In this document: positions 1-7,484 of the stretch, one piece after another
Numbering within the stretch: position 1 is the first letter of the stretch
Layout of the letters: each line of letters opens with the position of its first letter
Source of the DNA: Nitrosococcus halophilus Nc 4
GTDB taxonomy: Bacteria; Pseudomonadota; Gammaproteobacteria; Nitrosococcales; Nitrosococcaceae
Direction: 5' to 3'
Assembly (NCBI RefSeq): GCF_000024725.1
Contig: NC_013960.1
Span: forward strand, 372,001-436,000
DNA: 64,000 nt
Notes under the pieces: generated by a model
Database searches by the model: none
The model's input: only the letters and a program-made list of their open reading frames with translations
Told to the model about the DNA's origin: nothing
Program-made: the position numbers and the translations under genes

Positions 1-249
1 CCCAATGCCGACTTGGTATTGTCAGTCAATCAAGTGGCTAACTATGGGGCGGTGGCCTCCCGTGCGGTAGCGGATGCCCTGTTGCCTCGGTTGTTCGTTG
101 ATCTCGCCTATGATAATCGCTACTTTACCCTGCGCGCCATGATGCCCTCGTTCTACCAAATCTGGGAGGTCCGTGGCGAGGAGCTGACTGCCGAAATGGC
201 GGCTCGGGTCGAGGCGGGGCTGGCCAAGGGGGAGGGGCGAGGAGGCTAG
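1..249 (+). CDS. C-terminal end of an unidentified protein, cut by the window edge
   Basis: The frame is open from base 1 and stops at 247-249, so only about 82 C-terminal residues are visible. They form a mixed hydrophobic and charged stretch ending in a Gly/Arg/Glu-rich tail (GEGRGG). No motif lets me name a family. It lies upstream of the IscB element in the same direction. The codons look coding and GC-rich like those of the glycosyltransferases further on, so it may belong to the same surface-glycan block, but that is a guess. It could also be the truncated end of a gene interrupted by the element. Confidence 0.5.
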   Translation, partial: PNADLVLSVNQVANYGAVASRAVADALLPRLFVDLAYDNRYFTLRAMMPSFYQIWEVRGEELTAEMAARVEAGLAKGEGRGG

Positions 250-310
250 CCCTCGCCGCTCCGCGTATAAACACATGGCTGAAGCCCCGGCAGCCTTGCT
301 CCGCAATAGA

Positions 311-592
311 TCACTGTCAACTACCCCCCCTAATCGCAAAGCGATCTAGTGGGGGCTTGTAAAAGCAGGCCAGTTGACCAGCTTGAGTGCTTTGGGCACT
401 ACGACAGAGCGGCGATCACACCCTGGAATGCGCGAGCCAGTTCCAGGCTCTGTGGAGCGTTATCATGCTGCGGCGAGGGGTAAACCGCGAAGGTGGCGTT
501 CTTAACAACCCGCTTTGTCTTTAGCGAGGCTCACGTTACCGGCATTAGTCGAGCGGCAGGTAACTGCCAGATTTTAGTCAACGGAGAAACCG
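311..592 (+). ncRNA. Putative omega-RNA region upstream of iscB
   Basis: IscB proteins work with a structured RNA encoded directly 5' of the gene; its guide is taken from DNA just outside the left end of the element. This 280-bp stretch has no convincing gene and is rich in foldable sequence. A closing stem pairs 316-321 (gtcaac) with 373-378 (gttgac). Inside it a strong hairpin pairs the C-run, CTA and ATCGC of about 324-337 with GCGAT, TAG and the G-run of about 341-355 around an AAA loop. More GC-rich hairpin-forming sequence follows up to the iscB ribosome-binding site. If the layout follows known systems, the guide would be the roughly 16 nt before about 311-316. The exact ends are inferred. 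Confidence 0.65.
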
Positions 593-1969
593 ATGGGCGT
601 TTTCGTACTCGACAAAAACAGACAACCCTTGATGCCTTGCCAACCGGCTCGGGCACGCAAGCTGTTGCGCGAGGGCAAAGCCGCTGTGTTTCGCTGTTAT
701 CCATTCACCATTATTTTAAAGGAGCGAGCAGGTGGCACAACGCAACCCATTTCCTTGACGGTTGACCCCGGCTCAAAAACCACAGGCATCTCCCTGAATG
801 CGCAATTTAACTCCGGCACTGTCTGTATCTTTGCGATGCAACTTGAGCATCGGGGCCGGCAAATTAAAGAATCTCTGGACTCTCGCCGAGGCGTTCGACG
901 TTCACGCAGAAACCGCAATACCCGTTATCGCCAACCCCGTTTTCTCAACCGTAGCCGCCCTAAAGGCTGGCTACCCCCCTCCTTGCTTTCTCGGGTTGAT
1001 AATACCGAGACCTGGGCAGAACGATTGGTACGATTGGCCCCGATCTGCTCAGCAAACGTTGAGATTGCGCGGTTTGATCTACAGTTGCTGGAAAACCCGG
1101 ATATAACTGGTATTGAGTATCAACAGGGAACCCTGTACGGATTTGAATTGCGGGAATATCTGCTGGCCCGCCATCAACACACCTGTGCTTATTGCCATGG
1201 CTTATCTAAAGACTCTATCCTGGAGATCGAACATATCTTGCCAAAAAGCCTGGGCGGTACTGATCGAGTGGGCAATCTGGTGGTTGCCTGCCGCACCTGC
1301 AACCAGCACAAAAACAACCTTCACCCTCAAGCCTGGGCGGATGCCTGCAGGAAGCGTAAAAACAAATTAGAGCAGCAACGCAGCCTTGCCATGCGAGCAA
1401 TTCTCAAAGGGCACCGTCCGACCCTGAAAGATGCCGCAGCGGTCAATGCCACCCGCTATGCCGTGGGACGTGTCATCAAGCAACTGATACCGGATATCCG
1501 CTTTTGCAGTGGCGGTCAAACCAAACGAAACCGCACCCTGCAAGGTTACCCCAAAGCACATTGGATTGATGCCGCCTGTGTAGGCGAGCAGGGCCAGCAG
1601 GTACGCCTGGAGTGCTCAGGGTATCTACAGGTTTCAGCCAAGGGACATGGAGCGCGGCAGCAGTGTCGTATGGACAAATATGGATTTCCGCGTACCAGTG
1701 CCAAAGCAGCTCGAACGGTGCAGGGTTTCCGAACCGGAGACATTGTAGAGGCCCGAGTACCAACAGGTAAAAAGGCAGGTCACTATATCGGTCGGGTGGC
1801 GGTACGCAGCAGTGGTTTTTTTAACATTACCAGCCAGAGGATCGTAACTCAGGGTATTAGCTATCAATATTGCCGCACCCTGCATCGATGCGATGGTTAT
1901 GGTTATGGTTATGTCATTGACACTCAGATAGCGAGCACACAACAGGAGGATGCGGGAGAAGCCGCCTGA
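593..1969 (+). CDS. iscB: IscB RNA-guided HNH/RuvC endonuclease
   Basis: This is the Cas9-ancestor nuclease of IS200/IS605-type elements (458 aa). The domains run in the expected order. The PLMP domain is at the N-terminus (QPLMP, 11-15). RuvC-I follows (VDPGSKTTG, D58), then an Arg-rich bridge helix (about 98-122) and RuvC-II (NVEIARFD, E157). The HNH domain lies at about 198-240 with the CAYC and CRTC pairs and catalytic H214 in EIEHILP. RuvC-III is KAHWIDAACVG (H323, D326). All expected catalytic residues are present, so it reads as active. The start is ATG 593 behind an ACGGAGA ribosome-binding site. The upstream structured region is the likely omega-RNA. By family knowledge the protein makes guide-directed double-strand cuts, probably to help retain the element. 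Confidence 0.95.
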   Translation: MGVFVLDKNRQPLMPCQPARARKLLREGKAAVFRCYPFTIILKERAGGTTQPISLTVDPGSKTTGISLNAQFNSGTVCIFAMQLEHRGRQIKESLDSRRGVRRSRRNRNTRYRQPRFLNRSRPKGWLPPSLLSRVDNTETWAERLVRLAPICSANVEIARFDLQLLENPDITGIEYQQGTLYGFELREYLLARHQHTCAYCHGLSKDSILEIEHILPKSLGGTDRVGNLVVACRTCNQHKNNLHPQAWADACRKRKNKLEQQRSLAMRAILKGHRPTLKDAAAVNATRYAVGRVIKQLIPDIRFCSGGQTKRNRTLQGYPKAHWIDAACVGEQGQQVRLECSGYLQVSAKGHGARQQCRMDKYGFPRTSAKAARTVQGFRTGDIVEARVPTGKKAGHYIGRVAVRSSGFFNITSQRIVTQGISYQYCRTLHRCDGYGYGYVIDTQIASTQQEDAGEAA

Positions 1970-1986
1970 CGGCGGGCGCTATCCCT

Positions 1987-2016
1987 CTCCACCCAAATCA
2001 AAGATTATGGGTGGAG
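1987..2016 (+). repeat. Right-end hairpin of the IscB element
   Basis: A perfect 9-bp stem (CTCCACCCA at 1987-1995 against TGGGTGGAG at 2008-2016) encloses a 12-nt AT-rich loop. No T-run follows, so it is a poor intrinsic terminator. Subterminal hairpins at the right end are typical recognition structures for IS200/IS605-type elements. Confidence 0.55.
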
Positions 2017-2032
2017 TATCCCGCGCAATTTG

Positions 2033-2989
2033 ATGAAACTCATCGTTCAAATTCCCTGTTACAACGAAGAACAAACCCTGCCGGAGACCATCGCCGACAT
2101 CCCGAGGGAGATAGCGGGCGTGGATGTGGTGGAGATCCTGGTCATCGATGACGGCAGCAGCGACCGAACCGCGGCGGTGGCCGAGTCCCTAGGGGTAGAC
2201 CATATCCTCCATAACAACCACAATATCGGCCTGGCCAGGACCTTCCGCCGGGGCATCGACGCCGCCTTGAAGGCCGGCGCCGACATCATCGTCAACACCG
2301 ACGGGGACAACCAGTACGTGGGGCAGGATATTCCGAAACTGATCCAGCCTATCCTGGAGGGCCGCGCGGATATGGTGGTGGGCGATCGGGAGACCGCCAA
2401 AATCGACCACTTCTCCATCGGCAAGAAATTTCTGCAATGGCTAGGCAGCGCCGTGGTGCGTAGGCTTGCCGGCATTTATGTGCCGGACGCCGTCAGCGGG
2501 TTTCGGGCCTTCTCCCGGGAAACGGCCATCCGCCTCAATATCGTCACCTCCTTCAGCTACACCATTGAGAGCATCATCCAGGCCGGCAAGCGCCAGATGG
2601 TCGTCACCTCGGTACCGGTACGCACCAACCCCAAGAATCGGGAGTCCCGCCTGTTTCAGAGCATCCCCGCCTTTGTTCAGAACTCGATGTGGACCATGTT
2701 GCGGACGTACGCTATGTACCAACCGCTGCGGGCGTTTTTCTTCATCGGCACGGTCCTGTCGGTGCTGGGGGCGATTCCCATCGTTCGTTTTCTCTATTTC
2801 TATCTGATCGGGCAAAGTGAAGGACACATCCAGTCCTTGGTGCTCGGTGGCGTGTTCTTGATGATGGGGTTTCTGGCCTATTTGGTGGGACTGGTGGCCG
2901 AGCTGATTTCCATCAACCGGCAACTGTTGGAGATGACGCTGGAGCGGGTGCGGCGGATGGAACTCGAGCAAAAGCGTGGCGACGACTAA
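2033..2989 (+). CDS. GT2 family glycosyltransferase with C-terminal membrane segments (DPM1/ArnC-like)
   Basis: The N-terminal 220 residues form a GT-A fold of family GT2. It opens with IVQIPCYNEEQTLPETI, continues with EILVIDDGSSDRT and carries a metal-binding DGD in NTDGDNQY near residue 93. Two hydrophobic segments follow at about 234-258 and 268-292, as in polyprenyl-phosphate sugar synthases that work at the cytoplasmic face of the inner membrane. It probably loads a sugar on to a lipid carrier or extends a surface glycan; donor and acceptor are unknown. A TTG one codon upstream is possible, but the ATG at 2033 is preferred. The next gene starts inside its last codons. The IscB element ends directly upstream, so its native promoter may be lost. 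Confidence 0.85.
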   Translation: MKLIVQIPCYNEEQTLPETIADIPREIAGVDVVEILVIDDGSSDRTAAVAESLGVDHILHNNHNIGLARTFRRGIDAALKAGADIIVNTDGDNQYVGQDIPKLIQPILEGRADMVVGDRETAKIDHFSIGKKFLQWLGSAVVRRLAGIYVPDAVSGFRAFSRETAIRLNIVTSFSYTIESIIQAGKRQMVVTSVPVRTNPKNRESRLFQSIPAFVQNSMWTMLRTYAMYQPLRAFFFIGTVLSVLGAIPIVRFLYFYLIGQSEGHIQSLVLGGVFLMMGFLAYLVGLVAELISINRQLLEMTLERVRRMELEQKRGDD

Positions 2990-4241
2990 TACTCCACGCC
3001 TGAGGCGTATCCTTTGCGTTACCTCGAACTTTCCGCGCTGGTCCGGCGACAGCACCACGCCCTTCGTTCTCCACTTGGCGCAAGATCTGCAAGCGCTCGG
3101 TTGGGAGGTGGATATTTTGGCGCCACACGCGCCTGGCTGCGCTGTGACCGAGACCATGGAGGGGGTGCGGGTCGAGCGCTTCCGATATCTATGGCCAGAA
3201 ACCCAGCAGACGGTGTGCTACCAGGGGGGCGCCCTGATCAACTTACGCAAACACCGCGGCAACTTACTCAAACTGCCCCTGTTGGTGGCCGCCGAATGGG
3301 CTGCGCTCATGGGCCGTCTGTTCACCCGCCAATACAACCTGGTCCACTCCCACTGGATACTGCCCCAGGGCTTCACCGGCGTGCTGGCGGCGCGGTCCCG
3401 GCGCATCCCCCACGTGATCACCGTCCATGGCGGCGACGTATTCGCTCTGCGCAGTCCCCTGATGATGCGGTTCAAGCGCTTCAGCCTCCATCATGCCGAT
3501 AGGATCACCGTCAACAGCTCGGTCACGGAGGCCGCGGTGCGCGAGCTTGATCCCGGCGGCACGCCGATCCAGCGTGTCCCCATGGGGGTTTCCAGCAATG
3601 TCGTTGCCCGCGACATCGCCCCTGTCGCCGAGATCCGCGCCCGCCATCGCCAGGGCGAAGGTCCACTGCTGGTCTTTGTCGGACGCGTGGTTGAAGAGAA
3701 AGGCGTACGAGATCTGATCGATGGGGTCGGTTTACTGCGCGCCGCTTTCCCGGAGGTGCGCGCCCTGGTGGTGGGCGAGGGCCAAGATCGCCCTGAGTTG
3801 GAGGCTTATGCCGCCTCATCGGGGCTTGGGGCCCACGTGCATTTCAGCGGTTGGGTGCAACCGGATGAGGTCAGGCACTATATGGCGGCGGCTGACGTGT
3901 TCGTCGGCCCTTCACGCCGCGCCGCCAATGGCTGGGTGGAGGCGCAAGGACTTACCTTGCTCGAGGCCATGGTGGCCGGCGTACCCGTGATCGGGACGCG
4001 GTTGGGCGGCGTGGTTGATTCGGTTGCAGACGGCGTCACCGGGCTGTTGGTGGACGAGGGCGCGCCGCAACAGATCGCCGCTGCGGTGAAGAGACTTGCC
4101 ACGGACCCCCAGTTCGCTGCGCGCCTGGTCAAAACTGCGCGTGCCAATGTGCTGGGGCGATTCAGTCGCGAGGCGTCGGCCCAAGCCTTCTCGGAGCTGT
4201 TTATGGCTCTGTCGGGCCAGGGGGAAAAATACCCGACATGA
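2976..4241 (+). CDS. GT4 family glycosyltransferase
   Basis: The protein has 421 aa and a GT-B fold. The N-terminal Rossmann half begins with RRILCVTSNFPRWSGDSTTPFVLHLA and contains HSHWILPQGF and ITVHGGDVFAL. The C-terminal half has the GT4 donor-binding features LLVFVGRVVEEKGVRDLI near residue 228 and the acidic pair region GWVEAQGLTLLEAMVAG near 320. It starts at GTG 2976, overlapping the previous gene by 14 bp, and its stop overlaps the next start (ATGA at 4238), so the genes are translationally coupled. It should transfer a nucleotide-activated sugar in the cytoplasm to a growing polysaccharide; specificity cannot be read. Confidence 0.88.
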   Translation: MATTNTPRLRRILCVTSNFPRWSGDSTTPFVLHLAQDLQALGWEVDILAPHAPGCAVTETMEGVRVERFRYLWPETQQTVCYQGGALINLRKHRGNLLKLPLLVAAEWAALMGRLFTRQYNLVHSHWILPQGFTGVLAARSRRIPHVITVHGGDVFALRSPLMMRFKRFSLHHADRITVNSSVTEAAVRELDPGGTPIQRVPMGVSSNVVARDIAPVAEIRARHRQGEGPLLVFVGRVVEEKGVRDLIDGVGLLRAAFPEVRALVVGEGQDRPELEAYAASSGLGAHVHFSGWVQPDEVRHYMAAADVFVGPSRRAANGWVEAQGLTLLEAMVAGVPVIGTRLGGVVDSVADGVTGLLVDEGAPQQIAAAVKRLATDPQFAARLVKTARANVLGRFSREASAQAFSELFMALSGQGEKYPT

Positions 4242-4963
4242 TTGATGCCAAACCCCAGTCCCATGCCGCGCTTGATTCCGACTCGCGTGTTCGCAAAGCG
4301 ATGAAGATCGGGCGATTGCTTTCACAGGTCACCGACTTGCAGGGGGCTTGCGTGCTCGAAATCGGCGCCGGGGCAGGATACATCGCCTCTTTTTTGGCTT
4401 CACGGGTGGGTGCTGGTGGGGCTGTCTCGGCGGTGGATATCATCGATCAGCGCCAGGTGTGTGACGGGTTTGATTTTCGACTGGTGAGCGATACGGCGCT
4501 CCCTTTCGATGACGATAGCTTCGATATCTGCGTGTCCAACCATGTGCTGGAGCATGTTGGCGATCCCAAGGCGCAGGCGGCTCACTTGCGCGAGATTCAG
4601 CGGGTGCTGCGTCCGGCTGGCTGGTTGTACCTGGCCGTGCCAAATCGCTGGGCCTTAATCGAACCCCATTTCAAGTTGCCGCTGCTTAGCTGGCTGCCGC
4701 CCTCACTGCGGGATACCTATGTGCGTATCACCGGGCGTGGGCAACGATATGACTGCCATCCACCCACTCATGCCGAGCTGGAAGCACTGTTGCATGGGGC
4801 CGGGTACAGGACGCGGGAGGTGAGCTTCGAGGGCATCAAGGCGGTTGGCGACATCGAAACGGGTCCGGGGTTGAAGCGCTGGTTGTGCAAGCACCCAAGG
4901 TTTTGGGCGTTGCCGTTGCGGGTGCTCTTGCCTTCCCATCTCTACCTAGCTCGGTACCCATGA
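4238..4963 (+). CDS. Class I SAM-dependent methyltransferase
   Basis: This 241-aa protein has the SAM-binding motif I VLEIGAGAGYIASFL at about 39-53. It also has an acidic motif II (VDIID) and the Methyltransf_11 pattern FDICVSNHVLEHVGDP, followed by REIQRVLRPAGWLYLAVPN. The start overlaps the stop of the upstream glycosyltransferase and the stop directly abuts the next glycosyltransferase. Its place inside a glycosyltransferase operon suggests that it methylates a sugar or a lipid-linked glycan rather than a small quinone-type substrate, but this rests on context only. Confidence 0.85.
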   Translation: MIDAKPQSHAALDSDSRVRKAMKIGRLLSQVTDLQGACVLEIGAGAGYIASFLASRVGAGGAVSAVDIIDQRQVCDGFDFRLVSDTALPFDDDSFDICVSNHVLEHVGDPKAQAAHLREIQRVLRPAGWLYLAVPNRWALIEPHFKLPLLSWLPPSLRDTYVRITGRGQRYDCHPPTHAELEALLHGAGYRTREVSFEGIKAVGDIETGPGLKRWLCKHPRFWALPLRVLLPSHLYLARYP

Positions 4964-6001
4964 ATGATTAATGGGAGGAAATTGAAGGTCTGGTTACCCT
5001 ACACCCAAGGGGGCGGCGGTTCCGACGTGTTCACCCATATCCTCGCGAAAGGCTTGCGGAAGCGGGGTATCGATGCGGTGGAACAGCCCTTTGCCCACCA
5101 CCTGCAATATGTCCCCTGGCTGTTGCGCAAGGCCGTCCCGCCTCCAGGCACCGATCTCACGCTGACCAATACCTGGAATGGATTGGCATTCAAGCGCCCA
5201 GGGATTAAGTTGGTCACCGTCGAGCACCTCTTCGTGCTCGATCCGGCACTGCGCCCCTACCGCAGCTTTGCCCAGGGGGTCTTCCACCAGAGCCTCGTTC
5301 GCTATTTTGAGCACTCGAGCCATCGGGCTTCGGAGGTCCAGGTGGCGGTCAGCCAGTACGCGGCGAATGCACATCACCGTATCTTGGGCAACCCAAAGCC
5401 GAGGGTCATCCTCAACGGTATCGATACCCATTTCTTTACGCCACCCAAGGAAAAAAACGCGCCCGCCGCGAGCAGACCTTTTCGCCTGTTATTTGTCGGC
5501 AATCTCACCCGGCGCAAGGGGGTTGACCTGCTTCCCCCCATCATGGACGCCCTAGGCGAAGGTTTTGAATTGGAGTACGCCGCAGGATTGCGCACGACCC
5601 GGACCCTGGCGGGGTTGAAGAACGCCCGTAACCTCGGATCTCTGGATCATGAGCAGGTCCGTCAGGCCTACCGGCGGGCCGATGTGCTGCTGTTCCCCAC
5701 CCGCTTGGAGGGGTTCGGCTATGCGGCCGCCGAGGCCATGGCCTGTGGCACACCCGTGGTGGCAACCCGCGTGTCGTCACTTCCTGAGGTTGTCCAGGAT
5801 GGGTTGACCGGGGTGCTCTGCCCGGTCGATGATGTCGGCGCCTTTGTTTCAGCCATCCGAACATTGGCGCGTGATAAACAACGTCGCATGGACATGGGAC
5901 GGGCCGCAAGGGCTTGGACTGTTGAACATTTTGATTTGGATGGGATGATTGGGGAGTATGTCCGTCTTTGCGAATCTCTCGTCAGAGCAAATGCCACCTG
6001 A
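4964..6001 (+). CDS. GT4 family glycosyltransferase
   Basis: The protein has 345 aa and a GT-B fold. It opens with LKVWLPYTQGGGGSDVFTHILAKGL, the glycine-rich acceptor-side loop of GT4 enzymes, then AVSQYAANAHHRI and VILNGIDTHFF. The C-terminal donor site shows LLFVGNLTRRKGVDLL and the signature PTRLEGFGYAAAEAMACGTPVVATRVSSLPEVV, with the EGFGYAAAE acidic pair near residues 247-255. The start codon follows the stop of the methyltransferase without a gap, so the genes are one operon. It is a cytoplasmic sugar transferase for a surface glycan; the linkage is unknown. Confidence 0.87.
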   Translation: MINGRKLKVWLPYTQGGGGSDVFTHILAKGLRKRGIDAVEQPFAHHLQYVPWLLRKAVPPPGTDLTLTNTWNGLAFKRPGIKLVTVEHLFVLDPALRPYRSFAQGVFHQSLVRYFEHSSHRASEVQVAVSQYAANAHHRILGNPKPRVILNGIDTHFFTPPKEKNAPAASRPFRLLFVGNLTRRKGVDLLPPIMDALGEGFELEYAAGLRTTRTLAGLKNARNLGSLDHEQVRQAYRRADVLLFPTRLEGFGYAAAEAMACGTPVVATRVSSLPEVVQDGLTGVLCPVDDVGAFVSAIRTLARDKQRRMDMGRAARAWTVEHFDLDGMIGEYVRLCESLVRANAT

Positions 6002-6014
6002 GCGGAAGTTCTGC

Positions 6015-7235
6015 ATGCCGAATTATCGTAATATTCTTGTTGCTTCCTACTATTTTCCGCCCTTTGCCGGGATCAGCGGGATGCGGGCCACTAAATTCTG
6101 TAAGTATCTGCCGAAGAATGGGTGGCGGCCCACGGTGCTGACCGTAGATCCCCGTTATTATCGCGGTAAGGCGCTTTCTGAGTTGCCTCAAGAAGTCGAA
6201 AGGATGGAGGTGCGGCGCATCCGCTTTTTAAAATTTCCGGGCTCCACCTTGTTCGTCAAGCTGCTTTATCCCCTTTATGTCTGCTACCAAGCCTATCGCG
6301 AGCGTCGACGTTTCGATGTCGTCTACCTTTGCGGCAGCCCTTTCCATCCTTTCGTGTCGACGGCCTTCATTACCAGGGTTCTCGGTATTCCAAGCGTACT
6401 AGACTTCCGTGATTTCTGGAGCCTATACGACGGCTACGATAGTCATGTGTCGTCTCCCCGGGCCAGGTCTCTAAGTTTTCGAGTCGAGCGCCTAATCAAG
6501 CAATCCATCGAATGGGTGGGAATCCGATACGCCACCAAGGTCGTTTTTGCCAGTCGGGTGCTCAAAGAAGATTACGCCGCGACTTTTCCCGCTTATCAGC
6601 ATAAGTTTCAAACCATAAACAACGGCTACGACCCGGAGGATTTTGCCGAGGTTGAGCCCAGGAAGGTGACCGCTCTTCCCAAAACGATCGTGCTCGCAGG
6701 CAAGTTCCTGGAATATACCCCCGTTGCCGCAACCCTGTTTCTCACTGTGCTTCGAGAGTTCCCGGAGGCGTGTTTTCTTTATGTAGGGGCGGAGCACCAG
6801 GAGGTGGCAGAGCTGGCGGCCCAGCTTAATATGTCCTCTCAAGTGACCAGTCTCGGCTTCATGCACTATAACCGTGTGCTCGATCTTATTGCCGGCGCCG
6901 ACTACGGTCTGGTCACCAATGGTGTGATCTACGGCATGGGCACGAAGATATTTGACTACCTGGCGCTTGGTAAACCCTCCTTATGCCTCGTGCCGAAGGA
7001 TTCCATCATCGCCCATGAGTTCGGCTCGAACCCCAGGGTAACGATCTGCGAGACGCCACACACCGAAGAACGAATCCGGGTATCATTACGTAGGCTTTTT
7101 GACAGTAAAGCATCCGCAGCCGATGCCGTGGTTGACGGGTACTCGCGCGCCGATCTGACGCGTAAGCTCGCCCAAGTCCTCCAAAGTGCCTTTGCCGATA
7201 CCGATACTGAGACAGGCCAGTGTTTGTCGCGTTGA
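6015..7235 (+). CDS. Glycosyltransferase, GT4-like
   Basis: This 406-aa protein begins NILVASYYFPPFAGISGMRATKFCKYL, typical of GT4 enzymes with an N-terminal glycosyl_transf_4 domain. It continues with PSVLDFRDFWSLYDGY and a C-terminal half with TIVLAGKFLEYTP and GADYGLVTNGVIYGMGTKIFDYLALGKPSLCLVP. That last region replaces the usual E-x7-E with a G-TKIFDYLA pattern seen in some cell-wall sugar transferases. ATG 6015 is preferred over an in-frame ATG at 5949 because GCGGAAG lies 7 nt upstream and the upstream residues overlap the previous gene. It is the last of the tight glycosyltransferase run; 249 bp without a clear gene follow. Confidence 0.82.
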   Translation: MPNYRNILVASYYFPPFAGISGMRATKFCKYLPKNGWRPTVLTVDPRYYRGKALSELPQEVERMEVRRIRFLKFPGSTLFVKLLYPLYVCYQAYRERRRFDVVYLCGSPFHPFVSTAFITRVLGIPSVLDFRDFWSLYDGYDSHVSSPRARSLSFRVERLIKQSIEWVGIRYATKVVFASRVLKEDYAATFPAYQHKFQTINNGYDPEDFAEVEPRKVTALPKTIVLAGKFLEYTPVAATLFLTVLREFPEACFLYVGAEHQEVAELAAQLNMSSQVTSLGFMHYNRVLDLIAGADYGLVTNGVIYGMGTKIFDYLALGKPSLCLVPKDSIIAHEFGSNPRVTICETPHTEERIRVSLRRLFDSKASAADAVVDGYSRADLTRKLAQVLQSAFADTDTETGQCLSR

Positions 7236-7484
7236 TGTTAAGTATCTCGGCAAAAATTTTGAGAAGAATGCGGCCGGTTTCGCGCTGCTCAACCGCCCCT
7301 ACAAGCCGGCAGATGGCGCGCCCCAGGAATGAGGGGACTGCCTTCTTTTGGATTGGGTGCGCCGTTGGGGGAACTGCAATAACAGAGTGTTGGTTGCGCA
7401 CAAAGAAAGAATTTAAGTCTACGCAAGCGCCCTTCGAGAAAAATCTCCTGGATTTCTGCGGTGCTTTTATTGGGGGAATATGAG

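Larger units (their letters stand above)
311..2022 (+). mobile_element. IscB-encoding element of IS200/IS605-like type, no transposase
   Basis: The unit consists of a structured left part (316-592), iscB (593-1969) and a right-end hairpin (1987-2016). No TnpA (Y1 transposase) gene is present, so it is non-autonomous and would depend on a transposase in trans. The right hairpin ends 17 bp before the glycosyltransferase start at 2033, so the element sits tightly against that gene and may have replaced its promoter region. The ends are approximate because single-strand transposons of this kind make no target duplication. Confidence 0.6.

Noticed and set aside
7220-7483. 87-codon frame between two glycosyltransferase-type genes
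   Set aside because: No ribosome-binding site, no family features, and it overlaps the true start region of the next gene.
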